NCBI GenBank assembly: GCA_028753945.1
Contig: JAPNXP010000014.1
Location: 5,208,001-5,272,000, forward strand
Direction of reading: 5' to 3'
Length of the DNA stretch: 64,000 nucleotides
DNA from: Hexactinellida sp. DTS-2022
Lineage: Eukaryota; Porifera; Hexactinellida
Shown here: positions 21,301 to 28,570 of the stretch, piece after piece
Numbering within the stretch: the stretch's first letter is position 1
How the letters are laid out: each line of letters starts with the position of its first letter
The notes under the pieces: generated by a model
What the model was told of the DNA's origin: nothing
The model's input: only the letters and a program-made list of their open reading frames with translations
Database searches by the model: none
Made by a program: the position numbers and the translations under genes

Positions 21301-22386
21301 CAGGCAGGCGAGGTGTACGAGTGGATGCATAGGGTGTGTAGCGAGCAGCAGATAAGCGACCCTATGTCGAGTAGGCTGCTGGATAACGTGTTCTCGCTGC
21401 ACTTGCAGATAAAGTCTAGTCTCAGTATATTCCGAAAGATCGCGGAGGATGTTCATCTCATTCTCGGGGATATCGACAACGAAACTGAAGTGGATGACGA
21501 GCTGCAATACCGGATTGTAACCTCGCGAAATGTCACACCTTCGGTAAGTACACTTCTCCTGAGCAGCCTGGAGAAAGTTCTCGACGAAACTGACTGGCTA
21601 ATTACAAGACTTTCCCGACCCAGCAACTCTATAGTAACTAACAACGAGACCGCATACGACCTACTCGCACAGAGATTACTGACCCTAGTAGCGACTTTCC
21701 ATCACATCATACAGACCTCGTTCCCCCTAGGCACCGTCTCTGACAGCCTACCGAAGCTCTGCACTAAGCTCTATAACACGTTCATAAAGGCTGTCAAGTA
21801 CCACATATATCTGTACAACAACGGAGCAGGGGAAATAAGCGATAAGTTCCTGAAGGTAATATCGTATTCTGGCACACACTTGGAGCAGCAAATGTACACG
21901 TTCATCAGTCATTACCAGAGCTTGGAGTCTGAAAATGGAACTGCAGTGAAAGGCAAGGGAAAGGAAAAGGAGAAAGAAAAGGAGAAAGAAAAGGGAAAGG
22001 ATAAAGAAGGATTATTCCTGCGACCGACTTCAATCTCTAAGAGCAAAATAATGAAGCAGGCGCGCTCCTATCCTAATCTTATATTCGCTGTAGAGCAGTA
22101 CGAGAGGTTCTTGATACACCTCTCTAAGAAGAGCAAGCGCAACCTGCTCGAGTCCTTCAAGGCGAGTACGGCCAGGGACTTCAGGATTAATGCAGCCGCA
22201 GTTGACGCGGCGCTGAACGAATTCGATGAACTGGTCGGGGAGGAATGCGGGAGTTCTAGCGACGAGGAAGCTAACAGGAGTAAGAGGGCTCGTACTGACG
22301 GTACTGGCACTACTGGCACTACTGGCGCTACTGGCACTACTGGAGAGGAGTTGGATGAATCCTGTCCTATCGATCTGAGTGAATAG
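18319..22386 (+). CDS. FANCI: Fanconi anemia group I protein, single exon
   Basis: A 1,355-residue helical-repeat protein that pairs with FANCD2 on DNA in interstrand cross-link repair. Diagnostic blocks include LILGDIDNETEVDDE, LEKVLDETDWLITRL and YPNLIFAVEQYERFLIHLSKKSK near the C-terminus, all close to human FANCI (1,328). Human FANCI is monoubiquitinated on Lys523 in an ARKSAVAGF context; the aligned segment here is ARCIGVYGF with Cys516 at that place. The tail has a Lys/Glu run (about residues 1211-1230), an acidic stretch and a Gly-Thr repeat absent from vertebrates. The whole coding region is uninterrupted, unusual for a gene with dozens of introns elsewhere. CAG lies 9 nt before the ATG. 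Confidence 0.95.
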   Translation: MTSQIQHILLKARVSDKNQSRYSLTIEEELEAVFCQDSISSNTGESDGIVCLIEDSINVLTYNKKFESSLAKPVISVLSNHIESMGIQGVISLTEYFVNIVKRGELVQPHAFQLLTQLLTIINDHELTIGDLESMDIDATHELTMADNSETEDSKQSAITTQVINTLCASSWHLSAVLPLARALRSVQLSEQLFRVFVDKCMLTLSRNEEPQEIPVVIKEILTSVTASKVTGFLSAINLAYNTMETGIIGKSTLCDLFESYGLVLQYLSQNKYVCQEVFKHLKLVSSEERSITKIEMSTFIAMMGLARYQQTVSDSIYSLIMKGYRDEDKLVQSKLLRMMGEMRGFERFDIVLTDIVRKTNGWDPIVMQGFVKLGISLIFNSSNKLRESTLSTDPLAKTANLGVSLVSEIFKLHPGMRQHILCSSLEQIVTLTYNSGKMPYLTLLKTIVSSAPQLVLDCTDRVVDSLDYVTALPLPIAYALLDAIQPLIKYSIKLRDALLLKMRKALFMKNRSARCIGVYGFLSVLKKFKINIDGMLTLCSQRPISQPFSSSQILVDIRDRPALTPEANEGLCLEVLGILQRSLSQTSDVKQVLYNGFYDVLCVNPQLDTPILEMLLSQLKSYIPRDNRVGEVVQPAVFRLDMLFQFSGVEFVPTESLPALVTSIQLCYLKVVSRKSSSEIETADEDNIVSQVKACLEMLTQKMSDASLDDFDLSINSDFTGEATGKKNRFIARTLIGVYEALIEYSFLRDEISSVLSERILLLYLKCERIMTLLREKLLPQRRSMVAQKDNDVTSLTFTSLVHILTSLLSDNNPAHELALTDLRQNVALVRHAFNAAIIRLTELQASGYILDSPWLYQEKTFKKAYQLGRVLLRHIYTPIVHSKSGAWKRDKGRPLEQLVFEALAILFSYIQKHMSQHKLKFLASIRPDSEPHTTDESNLEALAEVAYLHLQGFHTILLGIFAHQQDRFSARDAAYILQICSVLHSWLPIESPQAGEVYEWMHRVCSEQQISDPMSSRLLDNVFSLHLQIKSSLSIFRKIAEDVHLILGDIDNETEVDDELQYRIVTSRNVTPSVSTLLLSSLEKVLDETDWLITRLSRPSNSIVTNNETAYDLLAQRLLTLVATFHHIIQTSFPLGTVSDSLPKLCTKLYNTFIKAVKYHIYLYNNGAGEISDKFLKVISYSGTHLEQQMYTFISHYQSLESENGTAVKGKGKEKEKEKEKEKGKDKEGLFLRPTSISKSKIMKQARSYPNLIFAVEQYERFLIHLSKKSKRNLLESFKASTARDFRINAAAVDAALNEFDELVGEECGSSSDEEANRSKRARTDGTGTTGTTGATGTTGEELDESCPIDLSE

Positions 22387-22575
22387 CTAGCTATGCGCGT
22401 TTGCGAATATTGCCCCCAGTTGTTGTTGTTGTTATTATTATTAAGTCGATTATATAATTCGATTTAGGCATGTTATTTAGGTTACAAAATTTGATACAAA
22501 TACGTATAAGAATCGGTCGATTTTACTTACAGTACAGTTATTAATCATTAGTTATACTTAAATACTATGCGTCGA

Positions 22576-23982
22576 TTATTCTCTCGAATTTTCAACTTTC
22601 TTCCTTGGCTTGCGTCTCACGGAGGCTAACAATACGAATATAGGCAGTAGCACGATATACTCTATAAATAGACAGTGCTGGATTGCGTTTGAGAAGGCCC
22701 AGCATTTCTCCCAGGTTAGCAACTGGAAGAATGTGAACGGAATAGACACCGCATGGTAGCGATACACCACTCCCAATGCGAATCCCAACCATCTGAGCGC
22801 CCGCGGTTGTTCTGATAGCGGCGAACTGAACACCAGTGAAACCACTAACTTTTCCAGCTGTAGAATTGGGATCTGCCAGAAGGAGCAGAGGTAGTAGCCC
22901 GCGTAGAACCCGTGCCATGTCGATATGAATAGCAACGTTATCAGCTGAGATAGGAGCTTGCTCTTCAGGAATCTACAGCGTTTGTACACGTACTGCAAAG
23001 CCCATTCATTTGTTGTTACGTTGAATGATTCTACTATCATCTGTGCGTTGTAAGCCGTCTCTAGTCTGAACAGATTAACTCCTGCGCAAGAGGACCAATC
23101 CACAGTCCCGTCCCTGCCCTCCTCTCTGAAAGAGACGCCGGTAAACACACAGGAAGCCTCGCTTAGCAGCCAAACTGTATAGTACTGTTTCAGGGCTATG
23201 AAGTGCCTCAGAGCGGTGTAGCCTAGCTTGTATAGCAGACTAGCGGAGGCGAATTCGTTGGAAACAAGATGGTCAATTGGAACGTACCGAACGAGAGTTG
23301 AGTAGAACAGTCCTGCCAGGACTCCTGCGATAAACCTATTCACTGCGAAAGAGAAGTTACTTTTGATTCTCTTTCTGTCATATAAGGTGCCTTCTACGAA
23401 ATCCTTGTAGCGACGGAATTGCACTTGGGGCCCCACTAGGGAAGTTGGGTAGAAAAATGCGAAACCAAACACTTCCAGTAATGAGACGCGCTCAGTTTGT
23501 AACGGCGCTTTGTGTAAGGTGCCTTTTAGCTTAGCCTGTCTTGTGTCGAATAAATCCATTGACAGACCCAGTAACTTGAGGGTTAGCACACAGTGGGGTA
23601 TAGTCCAGTATATTGTCCGTGTTTTTGTTTCAGCCATGGTAATTTGATAGTACCCGTAGAGCAGGTGAGGGAATATGGTTAGCCATGCAATAACTACGGT
23701 GCTAAATCTCCCGCCTAGTGTTTTTATAAGAGCTGTGAAGAGAATTACGTCTATCAATACATGTAATGTTTGTGCACCGAAACAGTAATACATTGATAGT
23801 AGCCCTATCAATCCATTCAGGAAGTGTTGTAGTTCTATTGACCTCTGCTGTAAGAAAGTTGAGTGCATGGCGGATAGAAAAGTGTTTGTAAACAGGGCGA
23901 TTGTTATGCGGGCAGGAATGTCCTGCAAGTTGAGTAGCCTGCTGATTGGGACGGCAGGGTCCATACTATTCATGAACTCCAT
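22576..23982 (-). CDS. MBOAT lysophospholipid acyltransferase, LPCAT3-like (copy 1)
   Basis: A 468-residue multipass ER protein. LPCAT3/MBOAT5 enzymes transfer polyunsaturated acyl chains to lysophosphatidylcholine and related lysolipids. Family marks are the LVGPQ motif followed by an aromatic/basic block (residues 182-192), the active-site Asn of TTNEWALQYVYKRC (N325) and the catalytic His of WHG (H357). Its neighbour at 24169-25602 is a tandem paralogue in the same orientation 186 bp upstream; both resemble LPCAT3 more than MBOAT1/2 or MBOAT7. This copy keeps all canonical motifs, so it is likely the active enzyme. It converges with FANCI. Confidence 0.85.
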   Translation of the reverse strand: MEFMNSMDPAVPISRLLNLQDIPARITIALFTNTFLSAMHSTFLQQRSIELQHFLNGLIGLLSMYYCFGAQTLHVLIDVILFTALIKTLGGRFSTVVIAWLTIFPHLLYGYYQITMAETKTRTIYWTIPHCVLTLKLLGLSMDLFDTRQAKLKGTLHKAPLQTERVSLLEVFGFAFFYPTSLVGPQVQFRRYKDFVEGTLYDRKRIKSNFSFAVNRFIAGVLAGLFYSTLVRYVPIDHLVSNEFASASLLYKLGYTALRHFIALKQYYTVWLLSEASCVFTGVSFREEGRDGTVDWSSCAGVNLFRLETAYNAQMIVESFNVTTNEWALQYVYKRCRFLKSKLLSQLITLLFISTWHGFYAGYYLCSFWQIPILQLEKLVVSLVFSSPLSEQPRALRWLGFALGVVYRYHAVSIPFTFFQLLTWEKCWAFSNAIQHCLFIEYIVLLPIFVLLASVRRKPRKKVENSRE

Positions 23983-24168
23983 GGATCTAATACTTTGTTA
24001 ATACCAATGAGATTGTTTGCGGACACAATACATTAAGTTATTTAAAGGGTTTAATAGTAAAATCAATAGAAATAACAAAGCTATAAACATGATATGGTAT
24101 ATATCTAAGATTTCGAAATTCGGTGCATATAATCAAACTTAGGTAAACCTACATATATTTAACCGGCG

Positions 24169-25602
24169 TTATTCAAGCTTTTTTCTCTTCTCTGTTCCTC
24201 TCCTTTCCTTCCTGACCTGTATTTCTAGGAATTTACCCAATGGGATTAGGATCAGGTATGCATAGAAGGTGTAGTAGTTCATGGCGCTCATGAAAGTTAG
24301 ACATTTATCCAGTGTTAGTAGCTGGAACACCCCAAGAGTGAGGGTCATAGCGAACAAGTGGTAGAGGTACGCGAATGGAACGAGAATAATACGGGCAATC
24401 AGCGGCCAGCTGGAAACAGGGCCTACTTTCAACATTCCATAGTCCATAACTTGTTTCTCTACAGTTACGATTATTATCTCGTGTCCAAAGCAAATGAAGT
24501 ATCCAGGCAGAAACCCGTGGAACGCTGCTAGGAACATGAGCGTTATACTCTGAGAGGCAATCTTGGAGTTCAAGAAGCGACACTTCTTATACACGTGTTG
24601 CATTGCCCACTCGTTGGTGGTAAGGTTGAACGAGGCTATTATCTGCCGTGTGTAGAGCGCTGTATCTAGCGGAATAACGCGGATGCCCGCGCACGCCGAC
24701 CAGTCTGTGGACCCATCCTCTGCCAACCCGTTATACGAGAGTCCTGATACCACGCAGGCGGCCTCGCTCAGCAGCCAAACAGAGGAGTATTTCTTGAAAA
24801 GAACTTTGTAACTTAACGCCGCGAGGAAGAACTTATAAACGAACGGTTTAGAAGCGAACTCAGCACTCACGAAATAATCCAGAGGCACGTAACTCGCTAG
24901 ATAGCCGTAAATGCACATGAATACAACACCTGTTGAAAACCGCAGAACTCCATATGGTATGCTTGATGGTGTAGTGCGAGGATCGTATAGGGTTCCATTG
25001 ACAAAATCAACATATCTTTGGAAGTTTATAACCGGGCTTACGATGCAAGTGCAGAACACAGTGGAATAGCCGAATAACTCTAAACTCCCAACAATCTGTG
25101 ATCTGAGAGGAATCTTCCTCCCTTCCTTTTCTCCTCTCTTGTTGGCCTGAACAGTGTCGTAGAGATCTGACACAAGACCTATGAGCTTCAGGGAGAGAAT
25201 ACAGCCAGAGACTGTCCAGTCCAGTTTAGATACGTCATCTGCAGTTATGATGTAGTAATACCCGTATAGGAGATGTCCGAATATGATTAGCCAGGTTATA
25301 ACCACACTAGTGAATGTCCCTCCTATAGTTTTAACTATAAACAGTACAATAACCATGTCGAATAGCAAATGTACTATATCTCCCCCAAAGCAGTAGTACA
25401 TGAGACTCAGCCCAACCACTGTGTTGAAAATGTGCTGTAATGTTGGAGCCATCTTGGATATCAGAGGCCTGTATAGGAATGATAGAAAGAAAGCGAAGAA
25501 CACACAAATAACTAGTCTTATAGAGCTCACACCAATTCCGGATGCCTCTGCTATGCCTGGAGCCGGGTCGTATTGCCGTAACCGAGGGATAATGCCTTCC
25601 AT
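24169..25602 (-). CDS. MBOAT lysophospholipid acyltransferase, LPCAT3-like (copy 2, diverged)
   Basis: A 477-residue multipass paralogue of the preceding gene, with the same segment order and colinear blocks (WLLSEA.CV, WSACAGI, TTNEWAMQHVYKKCRFL). The putative active-site Asn (N330) and His (H362) are kept, but LVGPQ is changed to IVSPV and WHG to FHG. Either acyl donor or lysolipid preference has shifted, or activity is reduced. A basic C-terminal end (KERRGTEKRKKLE) resembles ER-retention tails, though not a strict KKXX. Tandem duplication followed by divergence is the simplest history. Confidence 0.82.
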   Translation of the reverse strand: MEGIIPRLRQYDPAPGIAEASGIGVSSIRLVICVFFAFFLSFLYRPLISKMAPTLQHIFNTVVGLSLMYYCFGGDIVHLLFDMVIVLFIVKTIGGTFTSVVITWLIIFGHLLYGYYYIITADDVSKLDWTVSGCILSLKLIGLVSDLYDTVQANKRGEKEGRKIPLRSQIVGSLELFGYSTVFCTCIVSPVINFQRYVDFVNGTLYDPRTTPSSIPYGVLRFSTGVVFMCIYGYLASYVPLDYFVSAEFASKPFVYKFFLAALSYKVLFKKYSSVWLLSEAACVVSGLSYNGLAEDGSTDWSACAGIRVIPLDTALYTRQIIASFNLTTNEWAMQHVYKKCRFLNSKIASQSITLMFLAAFHGFLPGYFICFGHEIIIVTVEKQVMDYGMLKVGPVSSWPLIARIILVPFAYLYHLFAMTLTLGVFQLLTLDKCLTFMSAMNYYTFYAYLILIPLGKFLEIQVRKERRGTEKRKKLE

Positions 25603-25715
25603 ATCTACCTAGCCTAGTAACTAATACAAATAATTAGAATTATAAGCTATTTATGTGATACTATTAGGTTGCATATCATATTGCTGAATTAGATCATTCC
25701 ATCTTATGGCTAAAG

Positions 25716-26487
25716 TTAAATCACGCCAGAATCATGGATGGTTGCTCCTAACTGAGAGGATAGCGTGATCATCTCGTCATGCAGTTCTCTCTCTGCACTG
25801 AAATCCTGTAAGGTCGCAAAGCCGTTTCCATTCTTATCGTGTGACGCCGAAGCAAACGCACTTCCATCCGAACTGTCCATAGCGTATTGCGGTCTTGAGG
25901 CCAAGCACTGGTTTAGCTTTTCTTGGCAGTAGCTGAGTGTGCTCTTGGACTTCTCCAGCGCTATCTGTATGTTCTTCTCGGCCTCCTTTTTCTGCTTGGT
26001 TTGGTGCTCGATAACGGTTCTGATCGTCTCTCTGGCCTGGTGCGGCCGGAACTCGTTCACCAGGTGATGGAGGTTTATGAAGAGAATCTAAAGTAACTGG
26101 GATAATATATTGTTGTGATATAAATGTGGTTTGTTATACCTTGAGGTGTTCCACACGAGCCATCCTATCGGGGGAAGTAGGGTTGTTTGATAGGATGTGT
26201 AGCAGGTCTAGGAACGTTAGGAGAATACTGTTGTTCAGTTTCTTCATTTCTTCAACACGGTTTGACTCATCGCCCGTCTTGTATAGTCTAGGGATATTCT
26301 GTTCGTCGAGTTGTCGTATTAGCGGGTCTTGCACATGGTAGGGGCACCCGAACACAAAGTACTCCCCTGTAGGGGGGCGTGGGGGCGCTGGCACATGAGC
26401 GATAGAGATATTCTCATCTGAGAATACCTTGTAGTATTTCATTGGAGGTAGTGGGTAGGTAGAAACCCCTTCTGCTTGTTCTGCCAT
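25716..26487 (-). CDS. MED7: Mediator complex subunit 7 (2 exons)
   Basis: Exons 26487-26140 and 26087-25716 on the minus strand, joined through a 52-bp GT-AG intron in phase 0, give 239 residues (human 233). MED7 pairs with MED21 at the hinge of the Mediator middle module. The N-terminal PPPMKYYKVFSDENI block, the NNSILLTFLDLLHIL helix and the exon 2 sequence HHLVNEFRPHQARETIR match MED7 closely. A coiled-coil C-terminal half follows, with QEKLNQCLASRPQ. TAG lies 8 nt before the ATG. It lies divergently 143 bp from the DNTTIP1-like gene. Confidence 0.95.
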
Positions 26488-26630
26488 TTAGAAATCTAAG
26501 GTTTGTAATTCATTTATGAACTTTACTATTGTGCATATAAGTACATACGTTGAGATAGTCTCTTATGGTTAATTCTTTAGTGAGGGATAATGTATATTAT
26601 ATTTTTGAGATTTTCATATAGTACTTAGCT

Positions 26631-27200
26631 ATGGAACCAGACAATTGTTCGCCACAACTTGACTACACAAGATTGTTGTTCAACAGGAAAGCGAGAACAA
26701 ATTGCAAAGCAAACAATAATAACAACACACATGGTGCAATCACAGCAAATATCAGTGAATCCCAGGAGGCCCTGGACCTAATGAAGACAATACTAACTAC
26801 ACAGTTTGAAAATGAGATAATGCAAACTGTTGATAAGTATATGGATCTGTTTCGAAGAGCTGCGTCTAACATAGAATTTAACCAGGGACAGCACACCCCA
26901 CAGAATATGCTCAACACAATACTACAGTGCATGTTGAAAAGCACTAGACAAGCCGTAACACGGCGATACGGCCAGTTGTATGTAGCCGGTAATGTTAAAC
27001 TTCGCACTCTTAAAATACACAAAAGGAAGGCAAGGACGTTAGGGAATCAAAGGAAAGCCTGGTTAAAGCAAATACGGTCTAAAACCAGCGTCAGTGAAGG
27101 GGTTACTGATGAGGCTAGTAATTTGGAGTGTACAGATGAGCCAGTGGCTAGTATAGAGCAAATGAGTGTAGAGGAAACAGGCGATTCTAAATGTGATTAA
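26631..27200 (+). CDS. DNTTIP1-like N-terminal domain protein (short form)
   Basis: A 189-residue protein. Residues 47-110 (EALDLMKTILTTQFENEIMQ onward, including VDKYMDLFRRAASNI) resemble the N-terminal dimerisation domain of DNTTIP1/TdIF1. That domain bridges HDAC1/2 with MIDEAS in the mitotic deacetylase complex. The remaining C-terminal 75 residues are basic then acidic. The Ski/Sno/Dac-like DNA-binding domain that forms the second half of vertebrate DNTTIP1 (329 residues) is absent, and there is no room for another exon before B3GALT6 114 bp downstream. The gene may encode a DNA-binding-free scaffold, or the DNA-binding part is elsewhere. The assignment rests on one domain. Confidence 0.6.
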   Translation: MEPDNCSPQLDYTRLLFNRKARTNCKANNNNNTHGAITANISESQEALDLMKTILTTQFENEIMQTVDKYMDLFRRAASNIEFNQGQHTPQNMLNTILQCMLKSTRQAVTRRYGQLYVAGNVKLRTLKIHKRKARTLGNQRKAWLKQIRSKTSVSEGVTDEASNLECTDEPVASIEQMSVEETGDSKCD

Positions 27201-27308
27201 ATTACATAAATAATGCATACGCTATAGAAGGAGTAAATTGTTATTAATTAAACTAACTAGCCACTTTATATTTTATTGATAATTTGATTTATAATTTCTG
27301 TTTAATTT

Positions 27309-27311
27309 TAG
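27309..27311 (+). promoter_or_regulatory. Candidate trans-splice acceptor before B3GALT6
   Basis: The T-rich tract TTTCTGTTTAATTTTAG ends 3 nt before the ATG and fits the local acceptor consensus. The preceding gene ends 108 bp upstream, leaving little room for a conventional promoter plus first exon. Confidence 0.5.
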
Positions 27312-27314
27312 AGA

Positions 27315-28292
27315 ATGAGAAGTCGCTCTTCACACTTCATTGCTCTGACAGTTCTAGTTTTATTGCTACAATTCAGTTTCAATTATTATCACATAAACAG
27401 AGCAGACAATAACAATATTATAAAACCCGTTGCCTGTTCGGATATAGAAGGCTGCTCCAATAGTCCTACACATCACTACACGCTCTTTGTACTAATCTTA
27501 TCGTCAATTGAAAATGTACAGCGGAGAAAGGCTATTAGGGAAACTTGGTTGAATCAACAACACAAGCTATCTGTTGTAGAATACAAGTTTGTGGTTGGAA
27601 ATAGAGACGACCCGCACCTCCAAGAAGAGATTGAAAATGAACAGAGACTGCACCAAGATATTCTCATGCTACACAGTGTAATGGATAAATTCGAGTTGCT
27701 CACACATAAAGTTCTTGATGCATTCAAGTGGGTCAATACTAATATCAGAACAGACTTTCTGCTGAAATGTGACGATGATAGTTTTGTCCAAATCGACGCT
27801 TTATTAAAGACAATCCATACAGAGACCCTCCCCACTACAAGGCTCTACTGGGGGTATTTCCGGGGACGGGCGTCCGTAAAGCGCTCCGGGAAATGGGCCG
27901 AGCAGGATTGGAATATATGCGACAAATATTTACCGTTCGCGTTTGGCGGCGGCTACGTACTAAGCTCTGACCTCGTTAGCTATATAGTGAGCAACTCGCG
28001 TTTCCTGAGAATGTTCAAGAATGAAGATGTGACTGTAGGCGCATGGCTAAGTCCCCTTTCTGTAACTAGGAAACACGACAACCGCTTCAACACCGAATCG
28101 GAGTCCAGAGGCTGTTCCAACACTTATCTGGTCAGCCACAGAGAAACGCCTGAGAGCATGCGAGACAAACACCAGCATTACATGCAGACTGGGACTATCT
28201 GTGCTAAGGAGTTCAACACTATTCCTGGTTATATCTATAATTGGAATTCCCTGCCCTCTTATTGCTGCCACAGACTGCAAGGTCTGGATTAG
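27315..28292 (+). CDS. B3GALT6: Beta-1,3-galactosyltransferase 6 (GAG linker GalT-II)
   Basis: A 325-residue type II Golgi membrane protein with a single signal-anchor at residues 8-22 and a GT31 catalytic domain. Family motifs are RRKAIRETWL, the metal-binding DDD at residues 153-155 (KCDDDSF), LYWGYFRGRASVK, PFAFGGGYVLS and EDVTVGAWL. The RLYWG(Y/F)F.GR..VK block and the C-terminal CCHRLQG end (human CCQRREG) point to B3GALT6, which adds the second galactose of the glycosaminoglycan linker tetrasaccharide, rather than other B3GALTs. The length matches human (329). Single exon. Confidence 0.9.
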   Translation: MRSRSSHFIALTVLVLLLQFSFNYYHINRADNNNIIKPVACSDIEGCSNSPTHHYTLFVLILSSIENVQRRKAIRETWLNQQHKLSVVEYKFVVGNRDDPHLQEEIENEQRLHQDILMLHSVMDKFELLTHKVLDAFKWVNTNIRTDFLLKCDDDSFVQIDALLKTIHTETLPTTRLYWGYFRGRASVKRSGKWAEQDWNICDKYLPFAFGGGYVLSSDLVSYIVSNSRFLRMFKNEDVTVGAWLSPLSVTRKHDNRFNTESESRGCSNTYLVSHRETPESMRDKHQHYMQTGTICAKEFNTIPGYIYNWNSLPSYCCHRLQGLD

Positions 28293-28403
28293 CAGCGTAT
28301 CTTCCTAAATCCCCACACACAATATTGTATGGAATGTTGTATACGTACAGATATGTATAAATGGTTGTATAAATGTACTTATTATCCCTATAGCAATTAG
28401 TAT

Positions 28404-28565
28404 ATGCCGTTAGTGACACCAGAAGAACTTACGATTGTTAAAAACAGATACAAATACACGTCTCGGATTATATTCCTTAAGGAGATTTCTCTTGCAACAA
28501 GAACTCTGCTTATCATCAGACAAAAGAAGTCCCCAATCAATCTACCTAAACCTTTGCCCAATTAG
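28404..28565 (+). CDS. Small ORF of 53 codons just upstream of the coiled-coil gene
   Basis: An ATG at 28404 opens a frame of 53 codons starting MPLVTPEELTIVKNRYKYTS and ending PKPLPN. It is basic, with one moderately hydrophobic stretch. TAG lies 3 nt before its ATG, and its own TAG stop lies 5 nt before the next ATG at 28571. It does not match a family I recognise. It may be a small mitochondrial or membrane protein, the first cistron of a two-gene unit, or a regulatory upstream ORF. Confidence 0.4.
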   Translation: MPLVTPEELTIVKNRYKYTSRIIFLKEISLATRTLLIIRQKKSPINLPKPLPN

Positions 28566-28570
28566 TGCCC

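Noticed and set aside
22300..22345. GGCACTACT tandem repeat as a mobile or satellite element
   Set aside because: It lies in frame in the FANCI C-terminal tail and encodes Gly-Thr repeats; local slippage is enough.
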